Shown here in pieces: positions 16,514 through 25,306 of a stretch of 64,000 bases of DNA. The notes beneath the pieces are model-generated. The model saw only the letters and a list, made by a program, of their open reading frames with translations, searched no databases and had not been told where the DNA came from. A program made the translations under genes and the position numbers. Location: contig CBDCFD010000006.1 in assembly GCA_965216155.1 (NCBI GenBank), positions 434,001 to 498,000 of the forward strand. The letters run 5' to 3'. Position 1 is the first letter of the stretch. Every line of letters begins with the position of its first letter. The DNA comes from CATOSP01 sp965216155 (GTDB lineage Bacteria > Chloroflexota > Dehalococcoidia > Lucifugimonadales > UBA3495).

Positions 16514-17725
16514 CTACGGCGCTTTTTGGAAGGGGTCGGTCAGCTCCAGCTCTTCTCCGATCTCCCGGAGGGCTGGCAGCACCTCCCGGCCCATCAGTTC
16601 CAGGCAGCGCATGGAGTCCTGGTGGCTGATGGAACCGTCGTTGGTCCAGACGGCGAGGATGCCCGGCCGCATCTGAGCGAGGACTTCCCGGAGCTTGCTG
16701 ACCACCGTTTCGGGACTGCCGATGATCCAGCGGTTGGATGCCAGAATGTCGTCGTAAGCCGCCCCGTCAAGGCCACCCACACGGAAGGGATCGCTGCGGA
16801 TCTGCTCCCTTAGACGGAGGAATCTAGGGTCCCGGCTAGCGCTGCCGTATCCTACCGGAGAGGCGTAATCTCTGGGCAGTGGGACGCGGCCCACGCCGAT
16901 GTTACCTTCCATGTAGCCACGCCCGACTTCCTCGGCTTTTTCGTCGGTGTCCTGCACGTGAATGCGCACCAGGTAACCGAAATGCTCCGGTCCCGGCTCA
17001 TAGCCGTGCTGACGGGCGGTTTCGGCGTAGATCTCCATCATGTCCTGCGTACCCTGGTGGTCGGTCTCCAAGAACAGGTAAGGGTAGCGACGCTCGGCGC
17101 ACCATACCAAGGTCTCGGGGCTGCCGGTACCGGGGATCCAGATGGGCGGGTGTGGCTTTTGCAGAGGGGTCTGGAAGGGGTTGACGACGCGGAATTGGTA
17201 ATGCTTGCCCTCCCAGCGGAAGGGGCCCGGGGTAGTCCATGTTTTGATCAAAAGGTCATGCGCCTCTTCGAACCGTTCCCGGTTGAACAGAGGGTTGGTA
17301 TTAGTGGCCAGGCTTTCTACGCCGGTCCCCCGGACGAACCCGGAGACCAGGCGGCCCTTGGAAATCATGTCGATCTCGGCCAGCTCTTCGGCCAGGCGGA
17401 TCGGATTATCGAAGATGGGGAGGGGATTGCCCAAGAGGACGATCTTTGGCGTCTTGGTTATCCGCGCCAGTATGGCGGCCTCCAGGTTCATTGTCGCGCC
17501 CAGGCAAGTGGGGGTGTTGTGATGTTCGTTCAGCATCAGGCCGTCAAACCCCACCTCCTCCGAGTACTCGTACTCGTCCAGGTATGTGTTGTACAGCTGG
17601 GAGCCGAGTTGAGGATCGAAGTGGGAGTTGGAGAAGGTGAGACGCACCGCCTGGTTGGGGCTGTTGATAACGTCTTCCGGGGTGTAGTTGACGTAGGCCC
17701 GCTCGGTAAACCGCATCAGAAACAT
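16514..17725 (-). CDS. Luciferase-like (LLM) flavin-dependent oxidoreductase, paralogue
   Basis: A 403-residue LLM enzyme, paralogue of 14512-15642. The shared blocks include GFDGLMLNEHHNTPTC, TNPLFNRERFEEAHDLLIK, WTTPGPFRWEGKHYQFR and QKPHPPIWIPGTGSPET. The ATG at 17725 has AGGAGG six bases upstream. The protein is slightly longer than its partner because of an insertion before the C-terminal NRWIIGSPETVV segment. The two copies flank an alpha/beta hydrolase gene in the same direction, suggesting one pathway with two oxygenation steps, or a two-subunit enzyme like LuxA/LuxB. Confidence 0.9.
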   Translation of the reverse strand: MFLMRFTERAYVNYTPEDVINSPNQAVRLTFSNSHFDPQLGSQLYNTYLDEYEYSEEVGFDGLMLNEHHNTPTCLGATMNLEAAILARITKTPKIVLLGNPLPIFDNPIRLAEELAEIDMISKGRLVSGFVRGTGVESLATNTNPLFNRERFEEAHDLLIKTWTTPGPFRWEGKHYQFRVVNPFQTPLQKPHPPIWIPGTGSPETLVWCAERRYPYLFLETDHQGTQDMMEIYAETARQHGYEPGPEHFGYLVRIHVQDTDEKAEEVGRGYMEGNIGVGRVPLPRDYASPVGYGSASRDPRFLRLREQIRSDPFRVGGLDGAAYDDILASNRWIIGSPETVVSKLREVLAQMRPGILAVWTNDGSISHQDSMRCLELMGREVLPALREIGEELELTDPFQKAP

Positions 17726-17735
17726 GGGTTGCCTC

Positions 17736-18188
17736 CTAATCGGCTGTAGCTTCGGGTCGGAATTCGCCTATCCAGCGAACTCTTGGGTAGGACTGGTTGG
17801 CTGTGTTGTAGAAACGCCGGTCAGCCGTCCAAAACTCGCAGTTGAGGGACTGGGCAAGGGCGAGGTAGTGACAGTCGTAAGCCGCCCGTTGATTCAGCGC
17901 GGACGATAATTCTAATGCCTGCCGGCACAGGTTGGGAGCTTCGATAATTTCGATGTCTTGTTCGAGAAATCTGTCGATTAGCTCCAGCGCCCGGTCAAGG
18001 GTAATGATTTGTTGAACTACATACCGGTGTATGGCGTTGGCGACTTCCGAGCGCAGCAAGCAGGGGGCCGCGATTCGAGTACAGCCCTGCTCCCAAGTTT
18101 GGCGCAAGGCGTGGGCCTGCAGTGAGTAGTCCACAGGAATCAACCAACTAACCACTATGTTGGCGTCTGCCACCACCGTCCCGTTCAT
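17736..18188 (-). CDS. vapC: PIN-domain ribonuclease toxin (VapC-like)
   Basis: A 150-residue PIN domain. The acidic residues sit in VVADANIVVSWL (Asp near 9), LRSEVANAIH (Glu near 48), the AAYDCHYLALAQ block (Asp near 104) and FWTADRRFY (Asp near 123). VapC toxins cleave tRNA or rRNA. The ATG overlaps the stop of the upstream antitoxin gene by 4 bases, the usual VapBC arrangement. It is complete, with all acidic positions present. Confidence 0.85.
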   Translation of the reverse strand: MNGTVVADANIVVSWLIPVDYSLQAHALRQTWEQGCTRIAAPCLLRSEVANAIHRYVVQQIITLDRALELIDRFLEQDIEIIEAPNLCRQALELSSALNQRAAYDCHYLALAQSLNCEFWTADRRFYNTANQSYPRVRWIGEFRPEATAD

Positions 18189-18526
18189 TCCTTTTCCGGG
18201 CCGTTCTCTTGGGACTTGCCAAGCAAGCGTTGCAGTTCGGAGTCTCGATATTCGTCCAATTCGTCGCCAAACACTAGGTCTATAGCGTCAATGTATCCGC
18301 GGAACGCCGCTATGATGTCCGTCGAGTCTGGTTCTTTACGCATCTCCAACTTGGCCCGGAGTTTGGTCAACTCGGCATGGGGGCGGTCGCCGGTTTTGAT
18401 GTCCCTGTTGAGTGCTTGCAGACAGAATTGCTCCACGCTCATCCCTTCCAGAGCCGCGAGCGATTGAAGCCGCTCTTCCAGGACCGTGTCCAAGTTCAGG
18501 GTGATTCGGCTATCAGAGTTGGGCAT
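18185..18526 (-). CDS. vapB: VapB-like antitoxin (ribbon-helix-helix)
   Basis: About 113 residues. The N-terminus SRITLNLDTVLEERLQSLAA followed by EGMSVEQFCLQAL is a ribbon-helix-helix DNA-binding domain; the acidic C-terminal half should wrap the PIN toxin. I prefer ATG 18526 over GTG 18553 because AGGGA stands before it and the RHH strand starts a few residues later. TA pairs of this type repress their own promoter. Confidence 0.72.
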   Translation of the reverse strand: MPNSDSRITLNLDTVLEERLQSLAALEGMSVEQFCLQALNRDIKTGDRPHAELTKLRAKLEMRKEPDSTDIIAAFRGYIDAIDLVFGDELDEYRDSELQRLLGKSQENGPEKE

Positions 18527-18601
18527 AGCTTCCCTGGGAGCCAGTAAGTTCACGTAGGACTGTAGCGTATTCGCTGCGAAACGTCAAAAAGGTTGGGCGA
18601 T

Positions 18602-18714
18602 TTGTCTTGAACCGTGATTCGCCTGATTCGAGGATTGCCATGATTAGGGATAGTGAGGAAGGAAATGAAGAATCCCGGCAATCACCCTGATCCCAAAAAT
18701 CACAGTTCAGACAA
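18602..18714. repeat. Imperfect 113-bp palindromic repeat (family A)
   Basis: The left arm begins TTGTCTTGAACCGTGATT and the right arm ends AATCACAGTTCAGACAA; the arms (about 44 bases each) are imperfect reverse complements. Related copies occur at 54183-54280 (both arms), from 25467 (left arm only) and near 23544-23587 (right-arm-like). It lies between vapB and serA. Confidence 0.6.
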
Positions 18715-18797
18715 TGCCCTTATGCTATATTGGATAGGCTGAAACGCACAAACGCCGCAGTTGCAGCCCCAATTTATAAAAGACGAGAAGTAGTGTC

Positions 18798-20375
18798 ATG
18801 TCCAAAATTCTTGTATCAGACCCGATAGCCTCAGAGGGCATCGACCTGTTGAGCGCCAACGCTCAAGTGGACGTCAAGCTGGGAATGAAATCCGATGAGC
18901 TACTGGAAGTCATCGGAGAATACGATGCGCTGGTAGTCCGCAGCGAGACCAAGGTGACCAAGGAGGTCATCGAGGCGGGCATCGGCCTAAAGGTAATCGC
19001 CCGCGCCGGGATCGGCGTGGACAACATCGACCTGACCGCCGCCACCGGAGCGGGCATAGCGGTGGTGAACGCGCCTACGGGCAATACCGTGGCGGCGGCT
19101 GAACACACTGTTGCCCTGATGCTGGCCCTGGCCAGGAACATTCCGGACGCTCACCATTCGGTGAAGGGCGGCCAATGGCGGCGCAGCGCCTTCATGGGTA
19201 TCGAGGTGCGCAACAAGACCCTGGGAATCGCCGGGCTGGGGAGAGTGGGGTCCGAAGTTGCGCGGCGGGCCCGGAGCTTCGAAATGCGGCTCGTGGGCTT
19301 CGACCCATTCGTCTCCCCGGATTACGCGCGACGGTTGGGCGTGGACCTGATGACCCTGGACGACCTGCTGGCCGAGTCCGACTTTGTCACCTTGCACACA
19401 CCGTTGACCGATTCCACTAATGGACTGATAGGCGCGCCCCAATTGAAAAAGATCAAGCCCGGCGCGCGGCTGATTAACGTGGCACGGGGCGAATTGGTGG
19501 ACGAGCAAGCGTTGTTGGAGGCGTTGGACTCGGGGCAACTTGCCGGCGTTGCCCTTGACGTGTTCTCCCAGGAACCTCCTGTCGGGAACGTCCTTCTCGA
19601 TCATCCGAAAGTGATCGCGACGCCGCATCTTGGCGCATCTACCGAAGAGGCACAGCGAGAAGTGGCCGTCGAAGCCGGAGAACAGGTCCTCGCCGTGCTT
19701 AACGGAGAACCAGCCCGCAATACGGTCAACGCGCCCTTCGTAGCCCCGGAGGTCCATGCCGTTTTGGCCCCATATATGAGCGCCGCCTCGGTGGTGGGGC
19801 GTCTCCTGACCAACCTGGCGGAAGGCCAGTTCGTGGGGATCACCATCAGATACGAAGGAGAGATCGCACGGCACGACGCTTCGATGCTCAAGTCGGCGGT
19901 GCTGGCCGGGCTGCTTGGCCCGGTTACGGGGAACCACGTCAACCTGATTAACGCCCCCGTGCTGGCGCAGCAGCGCGGGTTGAACGTGACCGAGCAATAC
20001 AACGAGGTCTCCGAGAATTACGCCGGCATCATTACGGCCACGCTGGAGACCACCGACGGTACCCTGACCCTCGGCTGCACGTCGATGCGGAATGAAGCCC
20101 ACATGGTCAAGGTCAACGACTATTGGGTGGACATAATCACTTCCGTTCCCTACATGCTGTTCGTCGACAATGAAGACCAGCCGGGCAGTATCGGAGCGGT
20201 CGGCACTATCGCAGGCAGGCACAACATAAACATCAGCTTCATGGAGGTAGGAAGGCTCAGCCTCCGGGGCCACGCCATGATGATCATCGGGCTGGACGAT
20301 CCCATGCCGCCGCCGGTACTGGAGGAAATCCGGGAACTGTCCCACATTCGCTCAGCCCGGCTGGTGGCGTTGTAG
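18798..20375 (+). CDS. serA: D-3-phosphoglycerate dehydrogenase
   Basis: A 525-residue enzyme of the long SerA type. It catalyses the first step of serine synthesis, 3-phosphoglycerate to 3-phosphohydroxypyruvate with NAD. Rossmann motif GLGRVGSEVARRA is near residue 150; catalytic Arg in NVARGELVDE, Glu in SQEPP and His in TPHLGAST. A middle regulatory domain is followed by a C-terminal ACT domain (from about residue 452, LFVDNEDQPGSIG). Length matches the long form. ATG at 18798. Monocistronic. Confidence 0.95.
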   Translation: MSKILVSDPIASEGIDLLSANAQVDVKLGMKSDELLEVIGEYDALVVRSETKVTKEVIEAGIGLKVIARAGIGVDNIDLTAATGAGIAVVNAPTGNTVAAAEHTVALMLALARNIPDAHHSVKGGQWRRSAFMGIEVRNKTLGIAGLGRVGSEVARRARSFEMRLVGFDPFVSPDYARRLGVDLMTLDDLLAESDFVTLHTPLTDSTNGLIGAPQLKKIKPGARLINVARGELVDEQALLEALDSGQLAGVALDVFSQEPPVGNVLLDHPKVIATPHLGASTEEAQREVAVEAGEQVLAVLNGEPARNTVNAPFVAPEVHAVLAPYMSAASVVGRLLTNLAEGQFVGITIRYEGEIARHDASMLKSAVLAGLLGPVTGNHVNLINAPVLAQQRGLNVTEQYNEVSENYAGIITATLETTDGTLTLGCTSMRNEAHMVKVNDYWVDIITSVPYMLFVDNEDQPGSIGAVGTIAGRHNINISFMEVGRLSLRGHAMMIIGLDDPMPPPVLEEIRELSHIRSARLVAL

Positions 20376-20514
20376 GAACTATCTCAACATTTAATGAGCA
20401 GCATCGTGCAAGGGGGAATCCTCCTTTTGCAGAAAGGGGAGACGCCGGGGAAACCTGGTCTTCAGTTAGTTTCCCAGGGTAGAGGTCCTAAACAGGCATC
20501 AGTATACTCCCGGT

Positions 20515-20831
20515 ATGGCATTTGTTAATGGAGACTTCGTTCGGCGTTTCACCGATGAGCGCGGAAACGAGGTCCGCCTCACGGGTGAGCGGCTCCGGCA
20601 CATGTTGAGACGACACCCGGAAATGGCCTACCAACTGCACAGGTTAGCTGAGACCCTTGCTGGACCGGATGCGGTACGGGCGTCCAGGTCCAGCCCGGTG
20701 GTCCAGCTTTACTACCGGCTCTACCCTGACTTGATGGGCAGGAACCGTTACCTCTGCCGGTAGTAAAAAGGGAGAGCAGTTATTCTTTCATCCTCACCGG
20801 TTACTTGGACCGGAGAATTAAAGGAGATTAG
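20515..20831 (+). pseudogene. Nuclease-toxin-like protein (PBECR-type pattern), frameshifted
   Basis: The first 82 codons read RFTDERGNEVRLTGERLRH, MLRRHPEMAYQLHRLAETLAGPDAV and VVQLYYRLYPD, then stop at 20761-20763. The -1 frame continues with VVKRESSYSFILTGYLDRRIKG to a stop at 20829-20831. The combined pattern (EVRLT...H...RHPE...YY...YLCVVVK...T.Y) is that of small phage-type barnase/colicin-like toxins, in which the C-terminal strand is essential. One base change near 20755 restores the frame. A DUF2283-like gene follows two bases later, also broken. Family name is from memory of the pattern. Confidence 0.5.
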
Positions 20832-20833
20832 AC

Positions 20834-21082
20834 ATGGCGGGCAGGAAAGTGTCGATTTGGTACGACAAAGAAGGGGACATGCTTGAGGTCTTGTGGGCAT
20901 TCCGGGAATGATACTTCACCCCCACGGACGACGAGCGCATTCTCAAGCGGCTGAACGATGACGGCGAAGTCATCGGCTTTCTGATTCACGAAATGAGCAC
21001 GTTCAAGCAGTCAAGCCCAGTCGAGTTCGAGTTGGCTTCGGAGGCGCCTGCTGATGATGTCTCCAACGTTGGCATATCGTAG
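20834..21082 (+). pseudogene. DUF2283-like protein with an internal TGA
   Basis: Eighty-three codons: KVSIWYDKEGDMLEVLWAF, then RE-stop-YFTPTDDERILKRL and GEVIGFLIHEMS. This is the DUF2283 pattern, in which Gly is common at the position now held by TGA (20909-20911), so GGA to TGA is the simplest reading. GGAG precedes the ATG. It follows the toxin-like gene directly, which suggests it was the partner. Selenocysteine is unlikely because the site is a Gly position, not a Cys. Confidence 0.6.
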
Positions 21083-21939
21083 TCCGCAGCCGACACAGAG
21101 ACACCGGCGATGGAGAGGAGTAGACAGCTATGACGACACTGGAACTCGGGGGAATTGAGGAAGTGAGCCTGCGCGAAATTTGGCCCCGTGAGGACGAAAA
21201 CTTCACGCCCTGGCTGGCCGAAAACCTGGATGTGTTAGGCGATGCACTGGGGTAAACCTTGGAATTGGTGGAGGCTGAGGTAGGGCAATACCGTCTCGAC
21301 ATTTTGGCGAAAGAAAGCGACGGTGGGAATGTAGCGATTGAGAACCAACTTGAGCCTACCGATCACGACCATTTGGGGAAACTGCTCACGTATGAGGCGT
21401 GGCATGAAGCCGAGTACGTGGTATTGGTTGCGCCCCAATTCACGGCGGAGCACCGTGCCGCGATAGACTGGCTTAACCGGTTGGCCCCGGACAAGGTCTG
21501 GTTCTATGGTGTTGAAGTGCGTGCCATCAAAGTTGATGATTCGCTCCCGGCCCCAGAGTTCCGTGTGGTGGCGGACCCAAATGACCAACCGGGGTCAGAT
21601 GTGGAAGCCCGTCAATACCGCGATTTCTTCCGTCCACTGGTGGGCGAACTGAGCGACGCAGAGTTTACCAGGCTAAATCGTACCTACAGGCAACATTACC
21701 AGACTTTTGCTTCTGGCATCGAAATCTCAGGCGGCAAGAACGTAGGATACGGAGTCTCTATTGGTGACGTGGTTAACGAGGCCAGTAAAGCCTCGGTATA
21801 CTTCTGGATCAAGTCGGGAAACTCAGGAATCAGTGAATCCGACCACCACATTTCGCCGCGCTTCTGGAAGAGCTAGAGCCTATTGAAGCGGAGATTGCCA
21901 CCGGGTTGGTATGGGATGATAGGCAACTATGGGGATTCC

Positions 21940-23028
21940 CTAGTGTCCTGTATTCAAAGTTCGCTGGCAAAAGCGGGCGACGTTGGCCAGGATTTGGTCG
22001 GCGGTCTTGGTCCAGACAAAAGGTTTGGGGTCTTCGTTGGTGACGTCCAGGTAGCGGTAGATGGCAGTCTCCAGTTCGGCGCTGCTCTGATGCACGCCGC
22101 GGCGCAACTGCTTTTCGGTGAGCAGACCGAACCAGCGCTCCACCAGGTTCAGCCAGGAGGCGCTGGTGGGTGTGAAGTGCATATGGAAGCGGGGCCGCTT
22201 GGCAAACCAGTTCCGGATCAGCGCCGTCTTGTGGGTGGCGTAGTTGTCCGCGATCAGGTGGACGTCGAGGTCGGCGGGCACCTCGGCCTCGATGGTATCG
22301 AGGAATTTGCGGAACTCCACGGCCCGGCGCCGTTGGTGGCAACGACCAATCACCTTGCCGGTCCTGGTGTCTAAGGCGGCGAACAGCGAAGTGGCGCCGT
22401 GACGCAGGTAATCATGGGTGCGCCGTTCCACTTGTCCCGGGCGCATGGGCAATAGCGGACGGGTGCGATCCAACGCCTGGATCTGGGACTTCTCGTCCAC
22501 GCACAGGACCAACGCCCGATCCGGTGGATTCAGGTATAGCCCTACAACGTCCCTGACCTTCTCGATGAAGAAGGGGTCCGACGACAACTTGAAGGTCTCC
22601 GTGCGGTGGGGCTGCAATCCGAAGGCCCGCCAGATGCGGCTGACCGTGTTGTGGCTCAGCCCGCTGCGCTGGGCCATGGACCGGGTGCTCCAATGGGTCG
22701 CGTCCCGGGGCGCGGTCTCCAGCGTCAGCGTAATAACACGCTCCACGTCGTCATCGGTAACCGCTCGAGGCCGTCCGCTGCGCGGTTCGTCCGGCAGTCC
22801 GTCCAGCCTCCGTTCCAGGAAGCGAGAACGCCACTTCCCCACCGTCTCATCGGACACTCCCAGGTCGGTGCCCACCGTGGTATTGCTGCGGCCTTCGGCA
22901 CAGCCCAAAATCATTCTGGCCCGCAGCGCCAAAGCTTGCGCCGTTTTCGGACGACGAACCCACCGTTCCAAGGTTTCACGCTCCACGTCATCCAAAATTA
23001 GCGGCGGCATTGGTCGTCCGATTGCCAT
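21940..23028 (-). CDS. IS630-family transposase
   Basis: A 362-residue intact transposase. The N-terminus has two helix-turn-helix segments (GVSDETVGKWRSRFLERR and SGLSHNTVSRIWRAFG). The DDE catalytic triad is visible in LVLCVDEKSQIQALDR, HLIADNYATHK and ASWLNLVERWFG. I start it at ATG 23028 with AGGAGG six bases upstream rather than the ATG directly at the ribosome site. The stop codon is formed by the duplicated target TA plus the neighbouring target base, so the gene depends on its insertion site for termination. Confidence 0.92.
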   Translation of the reverse strand: MAIGRPMPPLILDDVERETLERWVRRPKTAQALALRARMILGCAEGRSNTTVGTDLGVSDETVGKWRSRFLERRLDGLPDEPRSGRPRAVTDDDVERVITLTLETAPRDATHWSTRSMAQRSGLSHNTVSRIWRAFGLQPHRTETFKLSSDPFFIEKVRDVVGLYLNPPDRALVLCVDEKSQIQALDRTRPLLPMRPGQVERRTHDYLRHGATSLFAALDTRTGKVIGRCHQRRRAVEFRKFLDTIEAEVPADLDVHLIADNYATHKTALIRNWFAKRPRFHMHFTPTSASWLNLVERWFGLLTEKQLRRGVHQSSAELETAIYRYLDVTNEDPKPFVWTKTADQILANVARFCQRTLNTGH

Positions 23029-23051
23029 GGTCATCCTCCTCTGGGCTGCTA
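21941..23051. mobile_element. IS630-family insertion with TA duplication
   Basis: TA dinucleotides at 21941-21942 and 23050-23051 flank the element (21943-23049, 1107 bp), as expected for IS630. The boundaries follow from the host DUF4268 frame, which reads LWGFP-NPEDTSS when the element and one TA are removed. The two ends (GTGTCCTGTATTC and GCAGCCCAGAGG) match each other only weakly, so the right end may be diverged. Confidence 0.8.
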
Positions 23052-23298
23052 ACCCGGAGGATACCTCATCGCGAATACTATTACAATGAACTTCAGTTAC
23101 ATCACACTAGCGTGTCTCTGTACAAGGACTGCTCGATATACGATCCGCCGGAGAATCTCGAAGAAATCAGGGCTTGGATGTTTGAGAACCTTCTCAAGTT
23201 CAAGGAAGTTTTCAACCCACGCTTGGAGACGATTCTGGCAGAGGAGGAAGCATGATGAGGACCAGTCTTGGGACGAGTACATAAACGCCGCCATAGGT

Positions 23299-23511
23299 AT
23301 GGCTACATATAAAGTGCTGGATGATGATGGTACTTACTATGGCGAGATTCCCGGACTTCAAGGGGTCTGGGCCAACGCCGATACTCTCGAAGAATGCCGG
23401 CAGGAACTCCGCGAAGTGCTGGAGGGTTGGATAGAACTCGGACTCGTATTGGGGCACGACATTCCTGACATACTGTCGATTACGCCAATGCCCAAAGAGG
23501 AAATCGCCTAG
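23299..23511 (+). CDS. HicB-like antitoxin (start uncertain)
   Basis: At least 70 residues: ATYKVLDDDGTYYGEIPGLQ, GVWANADTLEECRQELREV and LEGWIELGLVLG form the HicB-type partial RNase-H-like fold. Family members usually begin about 15 residues earlier (here DEYINAAIG), but no start codon serves that in this frame. ATG 23252, which overlaps the DUF4268 stop, leads into it only after a one-base shift near 23270. ATG 23299 is the first in-frame start. No hicA-like gene is adjacent, so the partner may have been the DUF4268 protein or may be lost. Confidence 0.7.
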   Translation: MATYKVLDDDGTYYGEIPGLQGVWANADTLEECRQELREVLEGWIELGLVLGHDIPDILSITPMPKEEIA

Positions 23512-23679
23512 CGCCTCCCTGTCAAAATCGGGCAATTCCCCCAATCCTGACCATCCTGGAATCCAGTGGATCCTGATTCAGACAATTATCCATCCTGCTT
23601 GCCAGATTCCGGCGGCTGCAATAGTATTAACGCCAAAGGCCGAGGGTAACGGGCCGCTGGACAGGAGGTCCATACCACA

Positions 23680-24729
23680 ATGAGCGACAAGATAGCGATC
23701 ATGGGGCCGGGCGCGGTGGGCAGCTATGTCGGGGCCTTCCTGGTCCGAGAGGGTTACGACATTACATTCATCGACATGTGGCCGGAGCACGTGGAGACCA
23801 TGCGCGCCAATGGGCTGCGGGCCAGCGGAAGCCAGGGCGATTTCACCGTGCCGGTCAACGCCATGCACCTGACCGACGCCCAGGGCATTCACGAGATGTT
23901 TGACTTCGCCTTCATCACAGTGAAGTCCTACGACACCGAGTGGGCCACTCACTTCATCAAGCGGTACGTGAAGCCGGAGGGCTTCTTCGTTTCGATCCAG
24001 AACTGCTGGAACGATCCGGTGATCGGCGAGATAGTGGGTCCGGACCGGCAGATCGGTTGTATCGCTTCCCACATCGAGGTTGCCCTTTGGGATCCCGCCC
24101 ACGTGAATCGGGGCGGCGAACCGGGACGCGACCATGGACACACCGTGTTCCGGGTCGGTGAGCAGAGCGGGTTGATTACCTCCAGGTCCGAAAAGATTGC
24201 CGGGATGCTCGACTGCATCGACGCCGCATACGCCACCGACAACCTCTGGGGCGAGCGTTGGGCCAAGCTATGCCAGAACTCGATGGGCAACGCCATCTCC
24301 GCTATGTCCGCCCTTGGCTCGCAGGACATGGCGCTAGACCCACGCTGCCGGTCGATCCGCATCCACCTGGCCAAAGAGGGTGCGCAAGTTGGACTGGCAC
24401 AGGGCCTAAACGTGGTGGACATGCAAGGTAAGCCGGCCCAGGTCTGGGCGGAAGCCGACAAAGGGGACGTCTACGAGGAGATGGACGACTACATGAGCAC
24501 CCGCGGCGGCAACACCAACTGGTTGGCGTCCATGGCCCAGGATGTGAAGAAGGGCCGCCATTCTGAAATCGACTACATGAACGGCTTGATCTGCCGCAAG
24601 GGCCGGGAGGTGGGTGTACCCACTCCGTTCAACGACGCCATCGTCGACGTTATGCACGGGATAGACGAGGGGTCGATCAAGCCCGACCCCTCGACGGTGG
24701 ACCGGATCATGAAGGCTTTGGGACACTAG
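23680..24729 (+). CDS. Ketopantoate reductase family protein (ApbA/PanE)
   Basis: A 349-residue NAD(P)-dependent reductase. The N-terminal Rossmann motif IMGPGAVGSYVGAFL is present, and ITVKSYDTEWA and VSIQNCWNDPV precede the family helical domain, with GERWAKLCQNSMGNAISAMS (the catalytic Lys region) near residue 195. It is longer than E. coli PanE (about 300 residues) and has an extra segment with GGNTNWLASMAQD, so it may reduce a 2-oxoacid other than ketopantoate. ATG at 23680 follows ACAGGAGG. Confidence 0.85.
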   Translation: MSDKIAIMGPGAVGSYVGAFLVREGYDITFIDMWPEHVETMRANGLRASGSQGDFTVPVNAMHLTDAQGIHEMFDFAFITVKSYDTEWATHFIKRYVKPEGFFVSIQNCWNDPVIGEIVGPDRQIGCIASHIEVALWDPAHVNRGGEPGRDHGHTVFRVGEQSGLITSRSEKIAGMLDCIDAAYATDNLWGERWAKLCQNSMGNAISAMSALGSQDMALDPRCRSIRIHLAKEGAQVGLAQGLNVVDMQGKPAQVWAEADKGDVYEEMDDYMSTRGGNTNWLASMAQDVKKGRHSEIDYMNGLICRKGREVGVPTPFNDAIVDVMHGIDEGSIKPDPSTVDRIMKALGH

Positions 24730-24777
24730 CGGGACTCGCGGCAGCGTTACTTTATCCTCCCACAAGGCGGTGACCAA

Positions 24778-25248
24778 GTGTTCATCAGAATTGAACCGGC
24801 CGACTTCTTCATGTACCGGGTCATCATGATTTTTGACCTGGAGAGTCCGGACAGCGAGGACCAGCAGGTGCGAGAGTACATGACTGAGCACGAGCTGGAG
24901 CCCAAGTACCAGCGGGTAGGCGAATACGAAGAGCGCCAGTGCGAGCTAATGCAATTCGGGGGTTGCTACCTTGGGCGGCACCTGGACGCTATCGGGAAAT
25001 TGCAGCGCACCCAGGTGGAGGTCGAGTTGGTCACCGAGCAACTGGAGGCCCACCTATCGGACGAGTCTGCCGGAGACCTGGCCCTGACCGATGAGCGGCG
25101 CAAGGCAACAGTTGCCGAGTTGGTGACAACGTTCCGAGAGGACTCGGTCTTCTCGACGTCGGAGAACGGGGAATTGGTCGCCACTCTAGACGGTCCATCG
25201 GTCCGCGCGGCTGCCCGCCAGCTAATTGCCTGTACCGGCGGGGACTAG
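24778..25248 (+). CDS. Hypothetical protein (156 aa)
   Basis: I do not recognise this protein. It is strongly acidic, with no Cys-pair motif, signal peptide or membrane segment. The N-terminus FFMYRVIMIFDLESPDSEDQ suggests a beta-strand core; the C-terminal half is helical (LTDERRKATVAELVTTF). The GTG start at 24778 lies 48 bases after the PanE-like gene on the same strand, and GGCGGTGA precedes it. Probably co-transcribed. A tRNA-Gly gene follows on the other strand. Confidence 0.6.
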   Translation: MFIRIEPADFFMYRVIMIFDLESPDSEDQQVREYMTEHELEPKYQRVGEYEERQCELMQFGGCYLGRHLDAIGKLQRTQVEVELVTEQLEAHLSDESAGDLALTDERRKATVAELVTTFREDSVFSTSENGELVATLDGPSVRAAARQLIACTGGD

Positions 25249-25306
25249 GCGAGGCCGCCATCCGTTCCACCGTTACGGGGGTGTAATCCGGTAGGGGACC
25301 GGGTGT

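Larger units (their letters stand above)
21130..23255 (+). pseudogene. DUF4268 (PD-(D/E)XK nuclease-like) gene interrupted by IS630
   Basis: The N-terminus reads SLREIWPREDENFTPWLAEN then a TAA (21253-21255). After this the same frame continues with YRLDILAKESDGGNVAIENQ, TDHDHLGKLLTYEAW and AAIDWLNRLAP, a clear DUF4268 nuclease core (D...IENQ). A frameshift near 21840 leads to LLEELEPIEAEIATGLVWDD and QLWGFP. The IS630 element is inserted at a TA here. Past it the frame resumes as NPEDTSSRILL, then (shifted) NLEEIRAWMFENLLKFKEVF to the stop at 23255. Joining the flanks with one TA removed restores the reading frame exactly. The stop overlaps a HicB-like gene start (ATGA). Confidence 0.8.

Noticed and set aside
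18987..20345. Long open frame on the minus strand (452 codons) opposite serA
   Set aside because: Composition is His/Val/Gly-rich with no family motifs; it is the codon-bias shadow of serA.
20834..21082. In-frame TGA at 20909 in the DUF2283-like gene as a third selenocysteine
   Set aside because: The position is normally Gly, there is no partner Cys, and the gene lies in a stretch of broken genes. GGA to TGA mutation is simpler.
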